Assembly (NCBI RefSeq): GCF_003475325.1
Contig: NZ_QRQC01000011.1
Coordinates: 26,655-90,654 of the forward strand
Direction: 5' to 3'
Length of the DNA stretch: 64,000 nt
DNA from: Collinsella sp. AF33-16
GTDB taxonomy: Bacteria; Actinomycetota; Coriobacteriia; Coriobacteriales; Coriobacteriaceae
Part shown: piece by piece, positions 32,091-39,858 of the stretch
Layout: every line of letters starts with the position of its first letter
How positions within the stretch are numbered: the first letter of the stretch is position 1
Notes under the pieces: model-generated
The model's input: the letters and a program-made list of their open reading frames with translations, nothing else
Database searches by the model: none
What the model was told of the DNA's origin: nothing
Position numbers and translations under genes: made by a program

Positions 32091-32627
32091 TTAAGCGATG
32101 ACAGCGACCTGGTTAAAGTCGAGCTCGACCGGCGTCTCGCGGCCAAAGATCATCAGCGTGACCTTGAGCTTGCCAGCCTCGGTGTTAACCTCGGAGACCT
32201 TGCCATCAAAGTCGGTAAGCGGGCCATCGGTGACGCGGACGGACGTGCCGACCTGAATATCAACCGAGGTGCGCTTGGGCGAATCGCCCTTACCGGGACG
32301 ACGAGTCATCTTGTTGTACTCGTCGCGGGAAAGCGGAGCGGGCTTGCCGTTGCCGCCTAGGAAACCGGTGACGCCGGGCGTGTTGCGAACACACGTCCAC
32401 GCATCGTCATCCATCTCCATGCGAACCAGGACATAACCCGGAAAGATCTTAGAATCCTTGGTCTCGCGCTTGCCACCCTCTTTGATCTCGGTGACGCGCT
32501 CCATAGGAATCTCGATATCAAAGATACGGTCCTGCATGCCCATGGTCTCGATACGATGCTCGAGATCGGACTTAACGCGGTTCTCGTATCCAGAGTAAGT
32601 GTGAACGACGTACCAACGCTTAGACAT
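32091..32627 (-). CDS. nusG: Transcription antitermination factor NusG
   Basis: 178-residue RNA polymerase elongation factor. The N-terminal NGN domain starts MSKRWYVVHTYSGYENRVK and includes FPGYVLVRMEMDDDAWTCVRNTPGVTGFLG. The C-terminal KOW domain has GTSVRVTDGPLTDFDGKVSEVNTEAGKLKV. It lies 3 bases after secE, the standard secE-nusG pair, and is followed by rplK-rplA. Confidence 0.97.
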   Translation of the reverse strand: MSKRWYVVHTYSGYENRVKSDLEHRIETMGMQDRIFDIEIPMERVTEIKEGGKRETKDSKIFPGYVLVRMEMDDDAWTCVRNTPGVTGFLGGNGKPAPLSRDEYNKMTRRPGKGDSPKRTSVDIQVGTSVRVTDGPLTDFDGKVSEVNTEAGKLKVTLMIFGRETPVELDFNQVAVIA

Positions 32628-32630
32628 GGT

Positions 32631-32969
32631 TTAGCCCCTCAATCCAGAGAACAGAGCAAGAGCCTCGCCAAAGCCAGCATCGAGCAGAGCGATGACGACG
32701 CCGACGACGATCAGAGAAGCGCAAACGACGACCGAGTAGTTCACGAGCTCCTTCTTATCGGGCCACGTGACACGCTTCATCTCGGACTTCACCGAAGCGA
32801 AATACTTCTTGGTGCGGGCGAAGAAACCAGGCTTCTCGTTCTTCTTAGACTTCGCAGCCTTCTCGCTCTTCTTGGCAACGGCCTTCTTGGCCTCAACCTT
32901 GGAGTTGGCGGCAGCGTTGTTGGCAGGCGCCTGCTGCTGTGCCTTCTTCTTGTTCTTCTTGTTGGCCAT
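32631..32969 (-). CDS. secE: Preprotein translocase subunit SecE
   Basis: 112-residue subunit of the SecYEG channel. A Lys/Ala-rich N-terminal tail (1-48) is followed by FFARTKKYFASVKSEMKRVTWP, the family's conserved amphipathic segment, and one transmembrane helix (about 79-98, VVVCASLIVVGVVIALLDA). The long charged tail is common in Actinomycetota. It sits 3 bases before nusG and downstream of rpmG and tRNA-Trp. Confidence 0.95.
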   Translation of the reverse strand: MANKKNKKKAQQQAPANNAAANSKVEAKKAVAKKSEKAAKSKKNEKPGFFARTKKYFASVKSEMKRVTWPDKKELVNYSVVVCASLIVVGVVIALLDAGFGEALALFSGLRG

Positions 32970-33008
32970 TTGGGTTACCTCCGCGCAATGCGCTTATACA
33001 TGAGTAAA

Positions 33009-33036
33009 CCGTAAGCCCCCAAGTGGGAGCTTACGG
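33009..33036 (-). terminator. Hairpin between tRNA-Trp and secE
   Basis: Stem CCGTAAGC(T)CCC with GGGGGCTTACGG, followed by TTTACT on the minus strand. Its tail is short, so it may be a processing hairpin rather than a full terminator for the rpmG-tRNA-secE transcript. Confidence 0.5.
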
Positions 33037-33045
33037 AATAATGAC

Positions 33046-33121
33046 TGGCACGCCAGGAAGGACTCGAACCCTCAACACTCGGTTTTGGAGACCGATGCTC
33101 TACCAATTGAACTACTGGCGT
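33046..33121 (-). tRNA. tRNA-Trp (anticodon CCA)
   Basis: 76-base cloverleaf with CCA encoded at the 3' end. Acceptor ACGCCAG pairs with CTGGCGT and the anticodon loop is CTCCAAA. It lies between rpmG and secE, a common bacterial order. Confidence 0.97.
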
Positions 33122-33134
33122 ATATGACTAGAGA

Positions 33135-33284
33135 CTAGCGAGTCTCTTTGTGCAGCGTGTGGTGACGGCACCAGGGGCAATACTTCTTGATCTCCATACG
33201 ATCAGGCATGGTCGACTTGTTCTTGGTGGTCGTATAGTTGCGGCGCTTGCACTCAGTGCACGCAAGAGTAACTAGAGTACGCAT
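33135..33284 (-). CDS. rpmG: 50S ribosomal protein L33
   Basis: 49-residue protein with start [20 protein letters not shown] and end [16 protein letters not shown]. Two CxxC-type pairs (C9/C12 and C36/C39) form a zinc ribbon, so this is the zinc-binding form of L33. It lies at the head of the rpmG-tRNA-Trp-secE-nusG-rplK-rplA group, downstream of a good promoter (33330-33359). Confidence 0.96.
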   Translation of the reverse strand: MRTLVTLACTECKRRNYTTTKNKSTMPDRMEIKKYCPWCRHHTLHKETR

Positions 33285-33329
33285 GTATCCTGAACCTTTC
33301 ATTTCCGCCCCGTACGGGCACGAGTTGTT

Positions 33330-33359
33330 ACTTTATCAGCTCCACGTAAGTGCTGTCAA
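33330..33359 (-). promoter_or_regulatory. Promoter of the rpmG-secE-nusG-rplKA group
   Basis: Minus-strand TTGACA (33354-33359) and TAAAGT (33330-33335), spaced by 18 bases, 46 bases upstream of the rpmG start. Confidence 0.7.
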
Positions 33360-33499
33360 TGAAAACCTCGAGTCAATTGGTTCTCGGTGGATCCATTCAT
33401 ATTTGGAACACATCAATGAAGCCATCGAGATCTAATCGACGGTGCATCCAGGACCATTATCGATCCTCTCGACACCAGCAACGGCTCAATATCCATTGC

Positions 33500-33537
33500 A
33501 GAAAAGAACCCGGCACCCAAATAAGTGCCGGGTTCTC
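33500..33537 (-). terminator. Terminator after tuf
   Basis: 12 bp stem AGAACCCGGCAC/GTGCCGGGTTCT, 8-base loop, then TTTTC on the minus strand, 27 bases past the tuf stop. Confidence 0.85.
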
Positions 33538-33563
33538 TAAGTCAGCTATATCAAAGAGCTAAT

Positions 33564-34754
33564 TTACTCAATGATCGTGGAGACGATGCCCGAACCGACG
33601 GTGTGGCCACCCTCGCGGATAGCGAAGCGCAGGCCCTCCTCCATGGCGATCGGGTGGATGAGGTCGCCCTCGATGGTGATGTGGTCACCAGGCATAGCCA
33701 TCTCGGTGCCCTCGGGGAGCTTGACCGTACCGGTAACGTCGGTGGTACGGAAGTAGAACTGAGGACGATAACCATCGAAGAACGGGGTATGACGGCCGCC
33801 CTCCTCCTTGGTCAGAACGTAGATCTCACCGGTGAACTTGGTGTGCGGGGTAACCGAACCGGGCTTGCAGAGAACCTGGCCGCGCTCGATGTCCTCGCGC
33901 TTGATGCCGCGGAGCAGCAGACCGACGTTGTCGCCAGCCTCGCAGAAGTCCATGGACTTACGGAACATCTCGATACCGGTAACGACGGTGTTCTGGGTAT
34001 CCTTGATGCCGACGATCTCGACGGGCTCGTTGAGCTTGAGCTCACCGCGCTCGACACGGCCGGTAGCAACGGTACCACGGCCGGAGATGGTCATAACGTC
34101 CTCAACGGCCATCAGGAACGGAAGGTCGTTGTTACGAGCAGGCGTCGGGATGTACTCGTCGACGGCGTTCATGAGCTCGCGGATAGCGTCCATCCACTTG
34201 GCGTCGCCCTCGAGAGCGCCCAGAGCGGAACCACGGATGACGGGGATGTCGTCGCCGGGGAAATCGTACTCGGAGAGGAGCTCACGGGTCTCCATCTCGA
34301 CGAGGTCGATAAGCTCGTCATCGTCGACCATGTCGCACTTGTTCAGGAAGACGACGATGTAGGGAACGCCGACCTGACGGGCGAGCAGGATGTGCTCGCG
34401 GGTCTGAGCCATGGGGCCGTCGGTAGCGGCGATGACCAGGATAGCGCCGTCCATCTGAGCAGCACCGGAGATCATGTTCTTGACGTAGTCAGCGTGGCCC
34501 GGGCAGTCAACGTGAGCGTAGTGACGGGCAGCAGTCTCGTACTCGACGTGGGAGACGGAGATCGTAATGCCGCGCTCGCGCTCCTCGGGAGCCTTGTCGA
34601 TGTTCTCGAACGCAGTGAAGTCAGCCTTGCAGCCCTCGGTCTCGGAGAGAACCTTGGTGATGGCGGCGGTCAGCGTGGTCTTGCCGTGGTCGACGTGACC
34701 AATGGTGCCGATGTTAACATGCGGCTTAGTGCGCTCAAACTTCTCTTTGGCCAT
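33564..34754 (-). CDS. tuf: Translation elongation factor Tu
   Basis: 396-residue GTPase that delivers aminoacyl-tRNA to the ribosome. [33 protein letters not shown] is the classic start with P-loop [20 protein letters not shown] and NKCDM are the G3 and G4 motifs, and [19 protein letters not shown] is domain II. The ATG at 34754 has AGAGGAGG upstream. It lies downstream of tRNA-Tyr, -Thr and -Met, an order like the E. coli tRNA-tufB group. Confidence 0.98.
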   Translation of the reverse strand: MAKEKFERTKPHVNIGTIGHVDHGKTTLTAAITKVLSETEGCKADFTAFENIDKAPEERERGITISVSHVEYETAARHYAHVDCPGHADYVKNMISGAAQMDGAILVIAATDGPMAQTREHILLARQVGVPYIVVFLNKCDMVDDDELIDLVEMETRELLSEYDFPGDDIPVIRGSALGALEGDAKWMDAIRELMNAVDEYIPTPARNNDLPFLMAVEDVMTISGRGTVATGRVERGELKLNEPVEIVGIKDTQNTVVTGIEMFRKSMDFCEAGDNVGLLLRGIKREDIERGQVLCKPGSVTPHTKFTGEIYVLTKEEGGRHTPFFDGYRPQFYFRTTDVTGTVKLPEGTEMAMPGDHITIEGDLIHPIAMEEGLRFAIREGGHTVGSGIVSTIIE

Positions 34755-34808
34755 AAAGCCCTCCTCTAAACAGGTCGTCCCCGGACGGGACTTTGCCTTT
34801 ATACCATA

Positions 34809-34839
34809 GTGGCCTCTCAACATACTATTGAGAAGCCAC
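34809..34839 (-). other. Hairpin between tRNA-Met and tuf
   Basis: 12 bp imperfect stem GTGGCTTCTCAA/TTGAGAGGCCAC with a 7-base loop and no T tract. It may be a tRNA 3' processing structure; tuf transcription probably passes or starts near it (a TATAAA lies just downstream). Confidence 0.5.
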
Positions 34840-34850
34840 CGTGTTACCTA

Positions 34851-34927
34851 TGGTAGCGGTGACTGGATTCGAACCAGTGACGCCACGGGTATGAACCGTG
34901 TGCTCTAACCAACTGAGCTACACCGCC
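34851..34927 (-). tRNA. tRNA-Met (anticodon CAT)
   Basis: 77-base cloverleaf with encoded CCA. Acceptor GGCGGTG/CACCGCT includes a G1:U72 pair, unlike the unpaired 1-72 position of initiator tRNA, so this is the elongator type (or an isoleucine-modified CAT, which sequence alone cannot exclude). Confidence 0.93.
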
Positions 34928-34930
34928 GGA

Positions 34931-35006
34931 TGGAGCCTGCAACCAGACTTGAACTGGTGACCTCTTCGTTACCAACGAAGTGCTCTACCGACTGAGCTAT
35001 ACAGGC
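34931..35006 (-). tRNA. tRNA-Thr (anticodon GGT)
   Basis: 76-base cloverleaf. Acceptor GCCTGTA/TGCAGGC, discriminator T, encoded CCA, anticodon loop TTGGTAA. 3 bases upstream of tRNA-Met on the same strand. Confidence 0.96.
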
Positions 35007-35016
35007 ACTTGACGGG

Positions 35017-35098
35017 TGGGAGCTATAGGATTCGAACCTATGTAGGCAGAGCCAACGGGTTTACAGCCCGTCCCCATTAACCACTCGGGCAAACTCCC
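35017..35098 (-). tRNA. tRNA-Tyr (anticodon GTA)
   Basis: 82 bases with a long variable arm, as expected for bacterial tRNA-Tyr. Acceptor GGGAGTT/AGCTCCC and anticodon loop CTGTAAA. The genomic 3' end reads ACCC, so CCA is not encoded and must be added. Confidence 0.95.
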
Positions 35099-35404
35099 AA
35101 TCGTTCAAGTATCCGCAGGTCCTTTGGTCTTTTGGACCGCCGCCCCCGCGAACGAAAAAGATAATACGATGCAACCTTGGGGGCTGTCAACGAAAACCTC
35201 TAGATACACGGTTCCGGGCGTATCTATATAGCCGTGACCTGCGGTTTTGTTGAGTTTGGATGTGAAGGACGGTGGATTTGGCTGCGCTGGTGACATTTCC
35301 CGAGCGAATACTTTGGTGTAGTGGAGTACACCTTCAGGATCGGACTTCGATAACAGCCTATTTGCACCTATATATAGGTCGAGATCGGGCTTCCGTGGCA
35401 GATT

Positions 35405-35527
35405 CGAGCGTGGATTTTCTCCCGTTTGAAATCGAGCGTGGATAATCTCCCACTATTGGCGTGCCCCCAAGGCCAAAGTGGCAGATTATCCACGATCATT
35501 CACTAAGCGGGAGATTTTCCACGCTCG
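35405..35527. repeat. 123 bp nested palindrome (GAGCGTGGAT element)
   Basis: Outer arms 35405-35424 and 35508-35527 read CGAGCGTGGATTTTCTCCCG and nearly its complement. Inner arms (35431-35460 and 35472-35499) repeat the GAGCGTGGATAATCT motif. The short motif CGTGGAT or its complement occurs six times in or beside it (also near 35540). Confidence 0.8.
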
Positions 35528-35580
35528 TACGTCCGATAATCCACGCTCAGGGGGGGGCAGCCGAGCTCGACACGGCTTTT

Positions 35581-35637
35581 GTCTCGATCTGTAACATATA
35601 GAGAACATTTTCTCCCCTATCTGTTACAGGTCGAGAT
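35581..35637. repeat. Palindromic repeat, family 2 copy 3
   Basis: Arms GTCTCGATCTGTAACA and TGTTACAGGTCGAGAT with a variable middle. Confidence 0.85.
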
Positions 35638-35660
35638 ATTACGCAGAGACCTCCGCTTAC

Positions 35661-35716
35661 GTCTCATTCTGTAACAGTAAGAAAGGTTTTCAGCTTCTTC
35701 GTGTTACAGATCGAGT
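35661..35716. repeat. Palindromic repeat, family 2 copy 4
   Basis: Arms GTCTCATTCTGTAACA and TGTTACAGATCGAGTC; 23 bases after copy 3, the same spacing as in the pair at 28949 and 29030. Confidence 0.85.
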
Positions 35717-35765
35717 CAAACCTGAAGCTTGGTTGGCGCCAAACACGCTGACTTATCGACATAAA

Positions 35766-35804
35766 TAGAAACGGGCCCTGTCCCTCAGGGGGACAGGGCC
35801 CGAA
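35766..35804 (-). terminator. Terminator after tRNA-Thr(TGT)
   Basis: 12 bp perfect stem CGGGCCCTGTCC/GGACAGGGCCCG followed by TTTC and T-rich sequence on the minus strand, 10 bases past the tRNA. Confidence 0.85.
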
Positions 35805-35811
35805 ACTCTCA

Positions 35812-35886
35812 TGGAGCCAGTGACAGGAATCGAACCTGCAACCCACTGATTACAAATCAGTTGCGCTACCGTTGCGCCACACTGGC
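35812..35886 (-). tRNA. tRNA-Thr (anticodon TGT)
   Basis: 75-base cloverleaf with encoded CCA. Acceptor GCCAGTG/CACTGGC, anticodon loop TTTGTAA. It has its own terminator. A degenerate copy of its anticodon-arm region lies at 36046-36071. Confidence 0.96.
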
Positions 35887-35970
35887 ACACTTGGCGCTTT
35901 CGCGCGAAGCCAGTTAAGAATAAAGGAATTACGGACGGGGCGCAACAGACCCTTCGACCGACCACATCTC

Positions 35971-35998
35971 AAAACTATTCGTCAGAACGAATAGTTTT
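35971..35998. repeat. Short perfect hairpin AAAACTATTCG
   Basis: 11 bp arms AAAACTATTCG and CGAATAGTTTT around TCAGAA. The same ACTATTCG word recurs at about 36019 in a second weaker hairpin, so two related palindromes sit side by side. Confidence 0.6.
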
Positions 35999-36045
35999 AT
36001 CTGTTCGCCAGAACCAAAAACTATTCGTTTTGGCGATGCCAAGCC

Positions 36046-36071
36046 GCAACCCATTGATCACAAACCAGTTG
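36046..36071 (-). other. Degenerate tRNA-Thr fragment
   Basis: 26 bases that match bases 35838-35863 inside tRNA-Thr(TGT) at 23 positions, covering the anticodon arm, variable region and the start of the T arm. No other part of a tRNA is left. It looks like the remnant of a duplicated tRNA end, as left by integrative elements. Confidence 0.6.
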
Positions 36072-36111
36072 GTTGGTCAATCGAGAAAGCAGCTCCCCAT
36101 AGAAGGTTTAC

Positions 36112-36789
36112 CTACCTCCCGCGCAGGGCCTTGAGCTTGGCCAGGGCATCGGGGCTCAGGCGGCTGCCCAGAGTCATCTTGATCTGCGGAGCTTCCTCGG
36201 CCTCGTGAACGTCGTTATCGATCTGTTTGATCTCGTCCACCAGCATGCGGCTCGAGATACGCGTGACACCCTTGCCCATGACGACGGCTTGAATTGTGCC
36301 GTCACTCGATACCACGGAGCACGCGCGGCCCTCCTCACGTGCCTCGATGCAGAGCTTCTGCACCACGGTGTCGGCAGAGACGCCCGTCGGCGAGAACTCG
36401 ATACGCACGCCGCGGGCCGGCAGGTTGGGGCGCTCGCTGGAGATATTGCCCGCACCGTCGAACACGATTACGGCCTCGTAGCGGCCCTGGGCAAAGGCGG
36501 CGACGTCGTTGATGAGCGCCGTGCGCGCCATATCGTGGACGTCGCTGGAATACGGATCGTCGGAATGGTCGTATACGAGCTTTTCGTAGCGCGGCGTGCA
36601 GTGGATCACGTTGTAACCGTCGACCACCAGCAGCTCGGGCTTATTGGAGTGCACCGTCGAGACCGGATCGGCGATGGCCTGTGCAAACGCATTGCCGCCC
36701 ACGCCATAGGTCGCGGCCGAAACAATCGGCTTGGCCGAGCCCTCGCCAAAGCGCTTGGCCTTGGACTTGGCACGGTTCTTTTTGGACAT
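36112..36789 (-). CDS. yacP: NYN-domain ribonuclease, YacP family
   Basis: 225 residues, probably an RNA endonuclease (Rae1/YacP family in Bacillus cleaves mRNA on the ribosome). An N-terminal Lys-rich extension (1-45) precedes ELLVVDGYNVIH (about 52-63), the NYN domain's first Asp motif. VIVFDGAG and VVSSDGTIQ carry other acidic site residues. It is 3 bases after rlmB, matching the conserved cysS-rlmB-yacP order of Gram-positives. Confidence 0.88.
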   Translation of the reverse strand: MSKKNRAKSKAKRFGEGSAKPIVSAATYGVGGNAFAQAIADPVSTVHSNKPELLVVDGYNVIHCTPRYEKLVYDHSDDPYSSDVHDMARTALINDVAAFAQGRYEAVIVFDGAGNISSERPNLPARGVRIEFSPTGVSADTVVQKLCIEAREEGRACSVVSSDGTIQAVVMGKGVTRISSRMLVDEIKQIDNDVHEAEEAPQIKMTLGSRLSPDALAKLKALRGR

Positions 36790-36792
36790 GCG

Positions 36793-37707
36793 CTACTCCT
36801 CCCCCATGAGCTCGCCGGCGTTGCGGCGCAGCCACTCAAAGCACAGCGCCGTGGTCGCCTGGGCAACATTGAGGCTCTCGGTCATGCCGCGCTGGGGAAG
36901 CTTGGTCAAAAAGTCGCATTTCTCGAGCACCAGGCGCGAGATGCCGTCGCCCTCGGACCCCATGACGAGCGCCACGCGACCCTCGAAGGGAGCATCCCAG
37001 CAACTGCCTTCGGCGTGCTCGGAAGCACCGCCCACCCAAAAGCCAGCGGCCTTGAGGTCGTCGAGCGCACGGGCGATGTTGGGCACCTGCGCGATAGGCA
37101 GGTGCATGACGGCACCGGCAGAGGTCTTGTAGCTGCCCACGGTCACGCCGGCGGCACGCTTGTTGGCAATGATGACGCCCGCAGCACCCACGACCTCGGC
37201 GGAGCGCACAATGGCGCCAAAGTTGCCGTCGTCGGTCACGTGGTCGAGCACGACGACGAGCGCCGGGCCATCGCCCGCGCGGTCGAGGATGTCGGCGACG
37301 TCCGCATAGGGGAAATTGCCAACCTCGAGCGCAATGCCCTGGTGAGCGCCATGGCTCGACAGTGCGTCGAGCTGCGCGCGCGGCACATACTTAATGCGGA
37401 CACCCGCGGCGTTGAGGTCGTCGACCAAGCGCGACAAGGCGGCATCGCGCTCCCCGCCCTCGGCAATGAGCGCGCATTTGATGGGAAAACCGGTGCGCAG
37501 CGCCTCGGCGGCAGCACGGCGACCTTCGATAAACTCGCCCTTGGGAGCCTGGGCGCCCTCGCGATTACGATCGCGCTGCGGACGCGCGGCCTGGGTGCGA
37601 TCGCGCTGGCCCTTGGGAGCGGCAGCGCGGTCATTGCGGCGAATCGGACGCGAGCCAGAAGCAGTCTGCTTGCCACCACGAGGCGAACGCCTGCGATTGT
37701 CGGCCAT
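36793..37707 (-). CDS. rlmB: 23S rRNA 2'-O-methyltransferase, RlmB/TrmH family
   Basis: 304-residue SPOUT methyltransferase that methylates a 23S rRNA ribose. The N-terminal about 60 residues are a low-complexity Arg/Gln/Pro-rich tail. Then comes GEFIEGRRAAAEALRTG, the RNA-binding domain, and the knotted catalytic domain with DHVTDDGNFGAIVRSAEVVGA, ALVMGSEGDGISR and ESLNVAQATTALCFEW. ATG 37707 has AGGAGG upstream. It is paired with yacP. Confidence 0.95.
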   Translation of the reverse strand: MADNRRRSPRGGKQTASGSRPIRRNDRAAAPKGQRDRTQAARPQRDRNREGAQAPKGEFIEGRRAAAEALRTGFPIKCALIAEGGERDAALSRLVDDLNAAGVRIKYVPRAQLDALSSHGAHQGIALEVGNFPYADVADILDRAGDGPALVVVLDHVTDDGNFGAIVRSAEVVGAAGVIIANKRAAGVTVGSYKTSAGAVMHLPIAQVPNIARALDDLKAAGFWVGGASEHAEGSCWDAPFEGRVALVMGSEGDGISRLVLEKCDFLTKLPQRGMTESLNVAQATTALCFEWLRRNAGELMGEE

Positions 37708-37743
37708 AAAGCGACCTCCTAAATACAACTATCAAACGAAACA

Positions 37744-37782
37744 AAATAAACGACCGCCCATGAATATTAATTCGGGCGGTCG
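37744..37782 (-). terminator. Terminator after cysS
   Basis: 9 bp stem CGACCGCCC/GGGCGGTCG with a 14-base loop and TTTATTTTGTTT on the minus strand. It lies beyond a palindromic element and shows that rlmB has its own promoter or relies on read-through. Confidence 0.75.
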
Positions 37783-37785
37783 GTA

Positions 37786-37887
37786 CGGGTTTTCCAAGTG
37801 CCCGAGATTGCCGTGAAAGAGGAGCGACGCGTACTTGAGTACGCGAGCGACGGTTTGAACGGCAAGATCGGGCACTTGGAAAACCCG
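37786..37887. repeat. 102 bp nested palindrome beside cysS
   Basis: Outer arms of 20 bp (CGGGTTTTCCAAGTGCCCGA and its perfect complement), then TTGCCGT/ACGGCAA, then an apical hairpin GCGTACTTGAGTACGC. Bulges GAAAGAGGAGCGAC and GAGCGACGGTTTGA flank the apex. The apical ACTTnAnGT and flanking GAGC/GCGAGC also occur in the larger element at 3260-3495. Confidence 0.85.
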
Positions 37888-37893
37888 CAGGGA

Positions 37894-39360
37894 TTAGAGA
37901 GATTTAATACGAGTGCCCGCGGCAGTATCTTCAATCGTCAGGCCCAGGTCCTTGAGCTGATCGCGGATGGCATCTGCCAGATCCCAGTTCTTGGCGGCAC
38001 GGGCCTCGGCACGAGCCTCGAGAATCTTGGCAGCTGCCTCGTCCACGTCGTCACCCGTGTAGGCAACCAGGCCGGCGGCAACGCCCAGCAGGCCCAACGG
38101 CAACTCGACCTTAGGCTCGGGAAGCTCGATGCCAAACGTATCGAGCAGCTCGGCCAGCGTATCGGCGGCAGCCAGGGCTGCGGCCTTGTCGGCAGCATCG
38201 CCCGCCTGCTCCAGGTACTGGTTGCACTCGGTCACAAAGCCAAAGACGGCACCCATGGCACCGGCGGTGTTAAAGTCGTCGTCCATGCACTCCTTAAAGG
38301 CGGCACGGGTCTCGGCGGCCTTGTCGGCAAACGCCTCGGATGCTGCCTCATCGGCGTCGGCCGTTGCGTGATTCGCGGCCCAGCGCAGGTTCTCGACCGT
38401 ACCGGCGATACGCGTGAGCGAATTCTCGGCACCCTCCAGGCGCTCCCAAGAAAAGTCGAGCGGCGAGCGATAGCTCGTCTGCAGCATCAGCAGGCGCAGG
38501 GCCGCGGCAGAGTGCTGCTCGAGCACCTCGGCCAGCGTAAAGAAGTTACCGAGCGACTTGGACATCTTCTCGCCGTCTACCAGCAGCATGCCCGTGTGCA
38601 TCCAGGTGTTGGAGAAGCCCTGGTGCCAGGCGCAGGTGGCCTGGGCGCACTCGTTCTCGTGATGCGGGAAGGCAAGGTCGGAGCCACCGCCGTGGATGTC
38701 AATCGGGGTGCCCAGGTAGCGGTGCACCATGGCGGCGCACTCGGTGTGCCAACCGGGACGGCCCTCGCCCCAGGGGCTCGGCCAGCTGGGCTCGCCGGGC
38801 TTGGCGGCCTTCCACAGGGCAAAGTCGAGCGGGTCGTTCTTGTCCTCGTTCTCCTCGATGCGCGCGCCAACCATAAGGTCGTCGATGTTGCGGCCCGAAA
38901 CCTGGCCATAGTTGGGATCGCTGCGCACGGCAAAGTACACATCGCCGTTATCGGCTGCGTAAGCGTGGCCCTGCTCGATAAGCGTCTTGATCATGGCGAT
39001 CATGGGGCCGATCTCCTTGGTGGCGCGGGGGCGCACATCGGGATCGAGCACGTTGGCGGCGCGCATGACGCCGATGAACTTGTCGGAAAACTCCGTCGCG
39101 ACCTCGGCAGCCGTACGGCCCTGCTCGTTGGCGCGATTGATGATCTTGTCATCGACATCGGTGAGGTTCTGGGCGAACGTGACCTCGTAGCCGCTCGCGA
39201 TGAGCCAGCGTCGAATCACATCGAAGCTGATGAACGTGCGGGCATTGCCGATGTGGATGTTGTCGTAGACCGTGGGGCCGCACACGTACATGCGGACCTT
39301 GCCGGACTCGATGGGCTGGAACTCTTCCTTTTTATGGGTAGCGCTGTTGTAGATACGCAT
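37894..39360 (-). CDS. cysS: Cysteinyl-tRNA synthetase
   Basis: Charges tRNA-Cys; class I synthetase of 488 residues. The zinc ligand C27 lies in MYVCGPTVYDNIHIGNART (HIGN signature at 36-39). WHTECAAM and HHENECAQ carry the other metal ligands, and GEKMSKSLGNF is the KMSKS loop. The DALR anticodon-stem domain follows near residue 340. It starts 3 bases after ispF, in the disA-ispD-ispF-cysS group. Confidence 0.97.
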   Translation of the reverse strand: MRIYNSATHKKEEFQPIESGKVRMYVCGPTVYDNIHIGNARTFISFDVIRRWLIASGYEVTFAQNLTDVDDKIINRANEQGRTAAEVATEFSDKFIGVMRAANVLDPDVRPRATKEIGPMIAMIKTLIEQGHAYAADNGDVYFAVRSDPNYGQVSGRNIDDLMVGARIEENEDKNDPLDFALWKAAKPGEPSWPSPWGEGRPGWHTECAAMVHRYLGTPIDIHGGGSDLAFPHHENECAQATCAWHQGFSNTWMHTGMLLVDGEKMSKSLGNFFTLAEVLEQHSAAALRLLMLQTSYRSPLDFSWERLEGAENSLTRIAGTVENLRWAANHATADADEAASEAFADKAAETRAAFKECMDDDFNTAGAMGAVFGFVTECNQYLEQAGDAADKAAALAAADTLAELLDTFGIELPEPKVELPLGLLGVAAGLVAYTGDDVDEAAAKILEARAEARAAKNWDLADAIRDQLKDLGLTIEDTAAGTRIKSL

Positions 39361-39363
39361 TCG

Positions 39364-39858
39364 TTACTCCTTAACGGTTTTCTGTAGCAGGCAGACGGCC
39401 CAGGCGCCGATTCCCTCGCCTTGGCCTTCCCAACCGAGCTTTTCGGTCGTGGTGGCGGCGACGCCCACATTTTCGACGTCAACGCCCAGGGCATGGGCAA
39501 GGTTGGCGCGCATGGCATCGCGGTGCGGGGTGATTTTGGGTTGCTGACAGGCAATGGTGCAATCGGCATCGACAAACTCAAAGCCCAGCTCGCGCGCATA
39601 GTCCATCACGCGAGCGAGCAACACCATCGAATCGGCACCCTCGTAGGCGGGATCGGTGTCGGGGAATAGCTTGCCGATGTCTCCCCCGCGGCAGGCGCCC
39701 AGAATGGCGTCGGCCAAGGCGTGTGCGAGTACGTCGGCATCCGAGTGGCCCAGCAGGCCGCGCTCGTAGGGAATGTCGCCCCCGCCGATGATACATCGAC
39801 GCCCCTCCACCAAACGGTGGACGTCGTAGCCGTGGCCAATGCGCAGGTTACTGAACAT
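39364..39858 (-). CDS. ispF: 2-C-methyl-D-erythritol 2,4-cyclodiphosphate synthase
   Basis: 164-residue enzyme of the MEP isoprenoid pathway; converts CDP-ME 2-phosphate to the cyclic diphosphate. Start MFSNLRIGHGYDVHRL has the metal-binding D-x-H, and GLLGHSDADVLAHALADAILGA is the family signature. TTTEKLGWEGQGEGI ends the protein. The chosen ATG (39858) overlaps the ispD stop by 11 bases, so the two are translationally coupled; a longer start lacks a site. Confidence 0.96.
   Translation of the reverse strand: MFSNLRIGHGYDVHRLVEGRRCIIGGGDIPYERGLLGHSDADVLAHALADAILGACRGGDIGKLFPDTDPAYEGADSMVLLARVMDYARELGFEFVDADCTIACQQPKITPHRDAMRANLAHALGVDVENVGVAATTTEKLGWEGQGEGIGAWAVCLLQKTVKE

Larger units (their letters stand above)
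35099..35765. other. Long repeat-rich intergenic region
   Basis: About 670 bases without a credible gene. It holds one 123 bp cruciform and two family 2 palindromes (listed separately). Bases 35099-35404 have no clear structure; any tRNA cluster promoter should lie there. Confidence 0.6.

Noticed and set aside
34809..34839. Hairpin before tuf as a terminator
   Set aside because: No T tract on either strand; it is kept only as a hairpin of unknown role.
28949..35716. CRISPR array formed by the TGTAACA repeats
   Set aside because: The repeats are palindromes in isolated pairs without regular spacers, and no cas gene is present.
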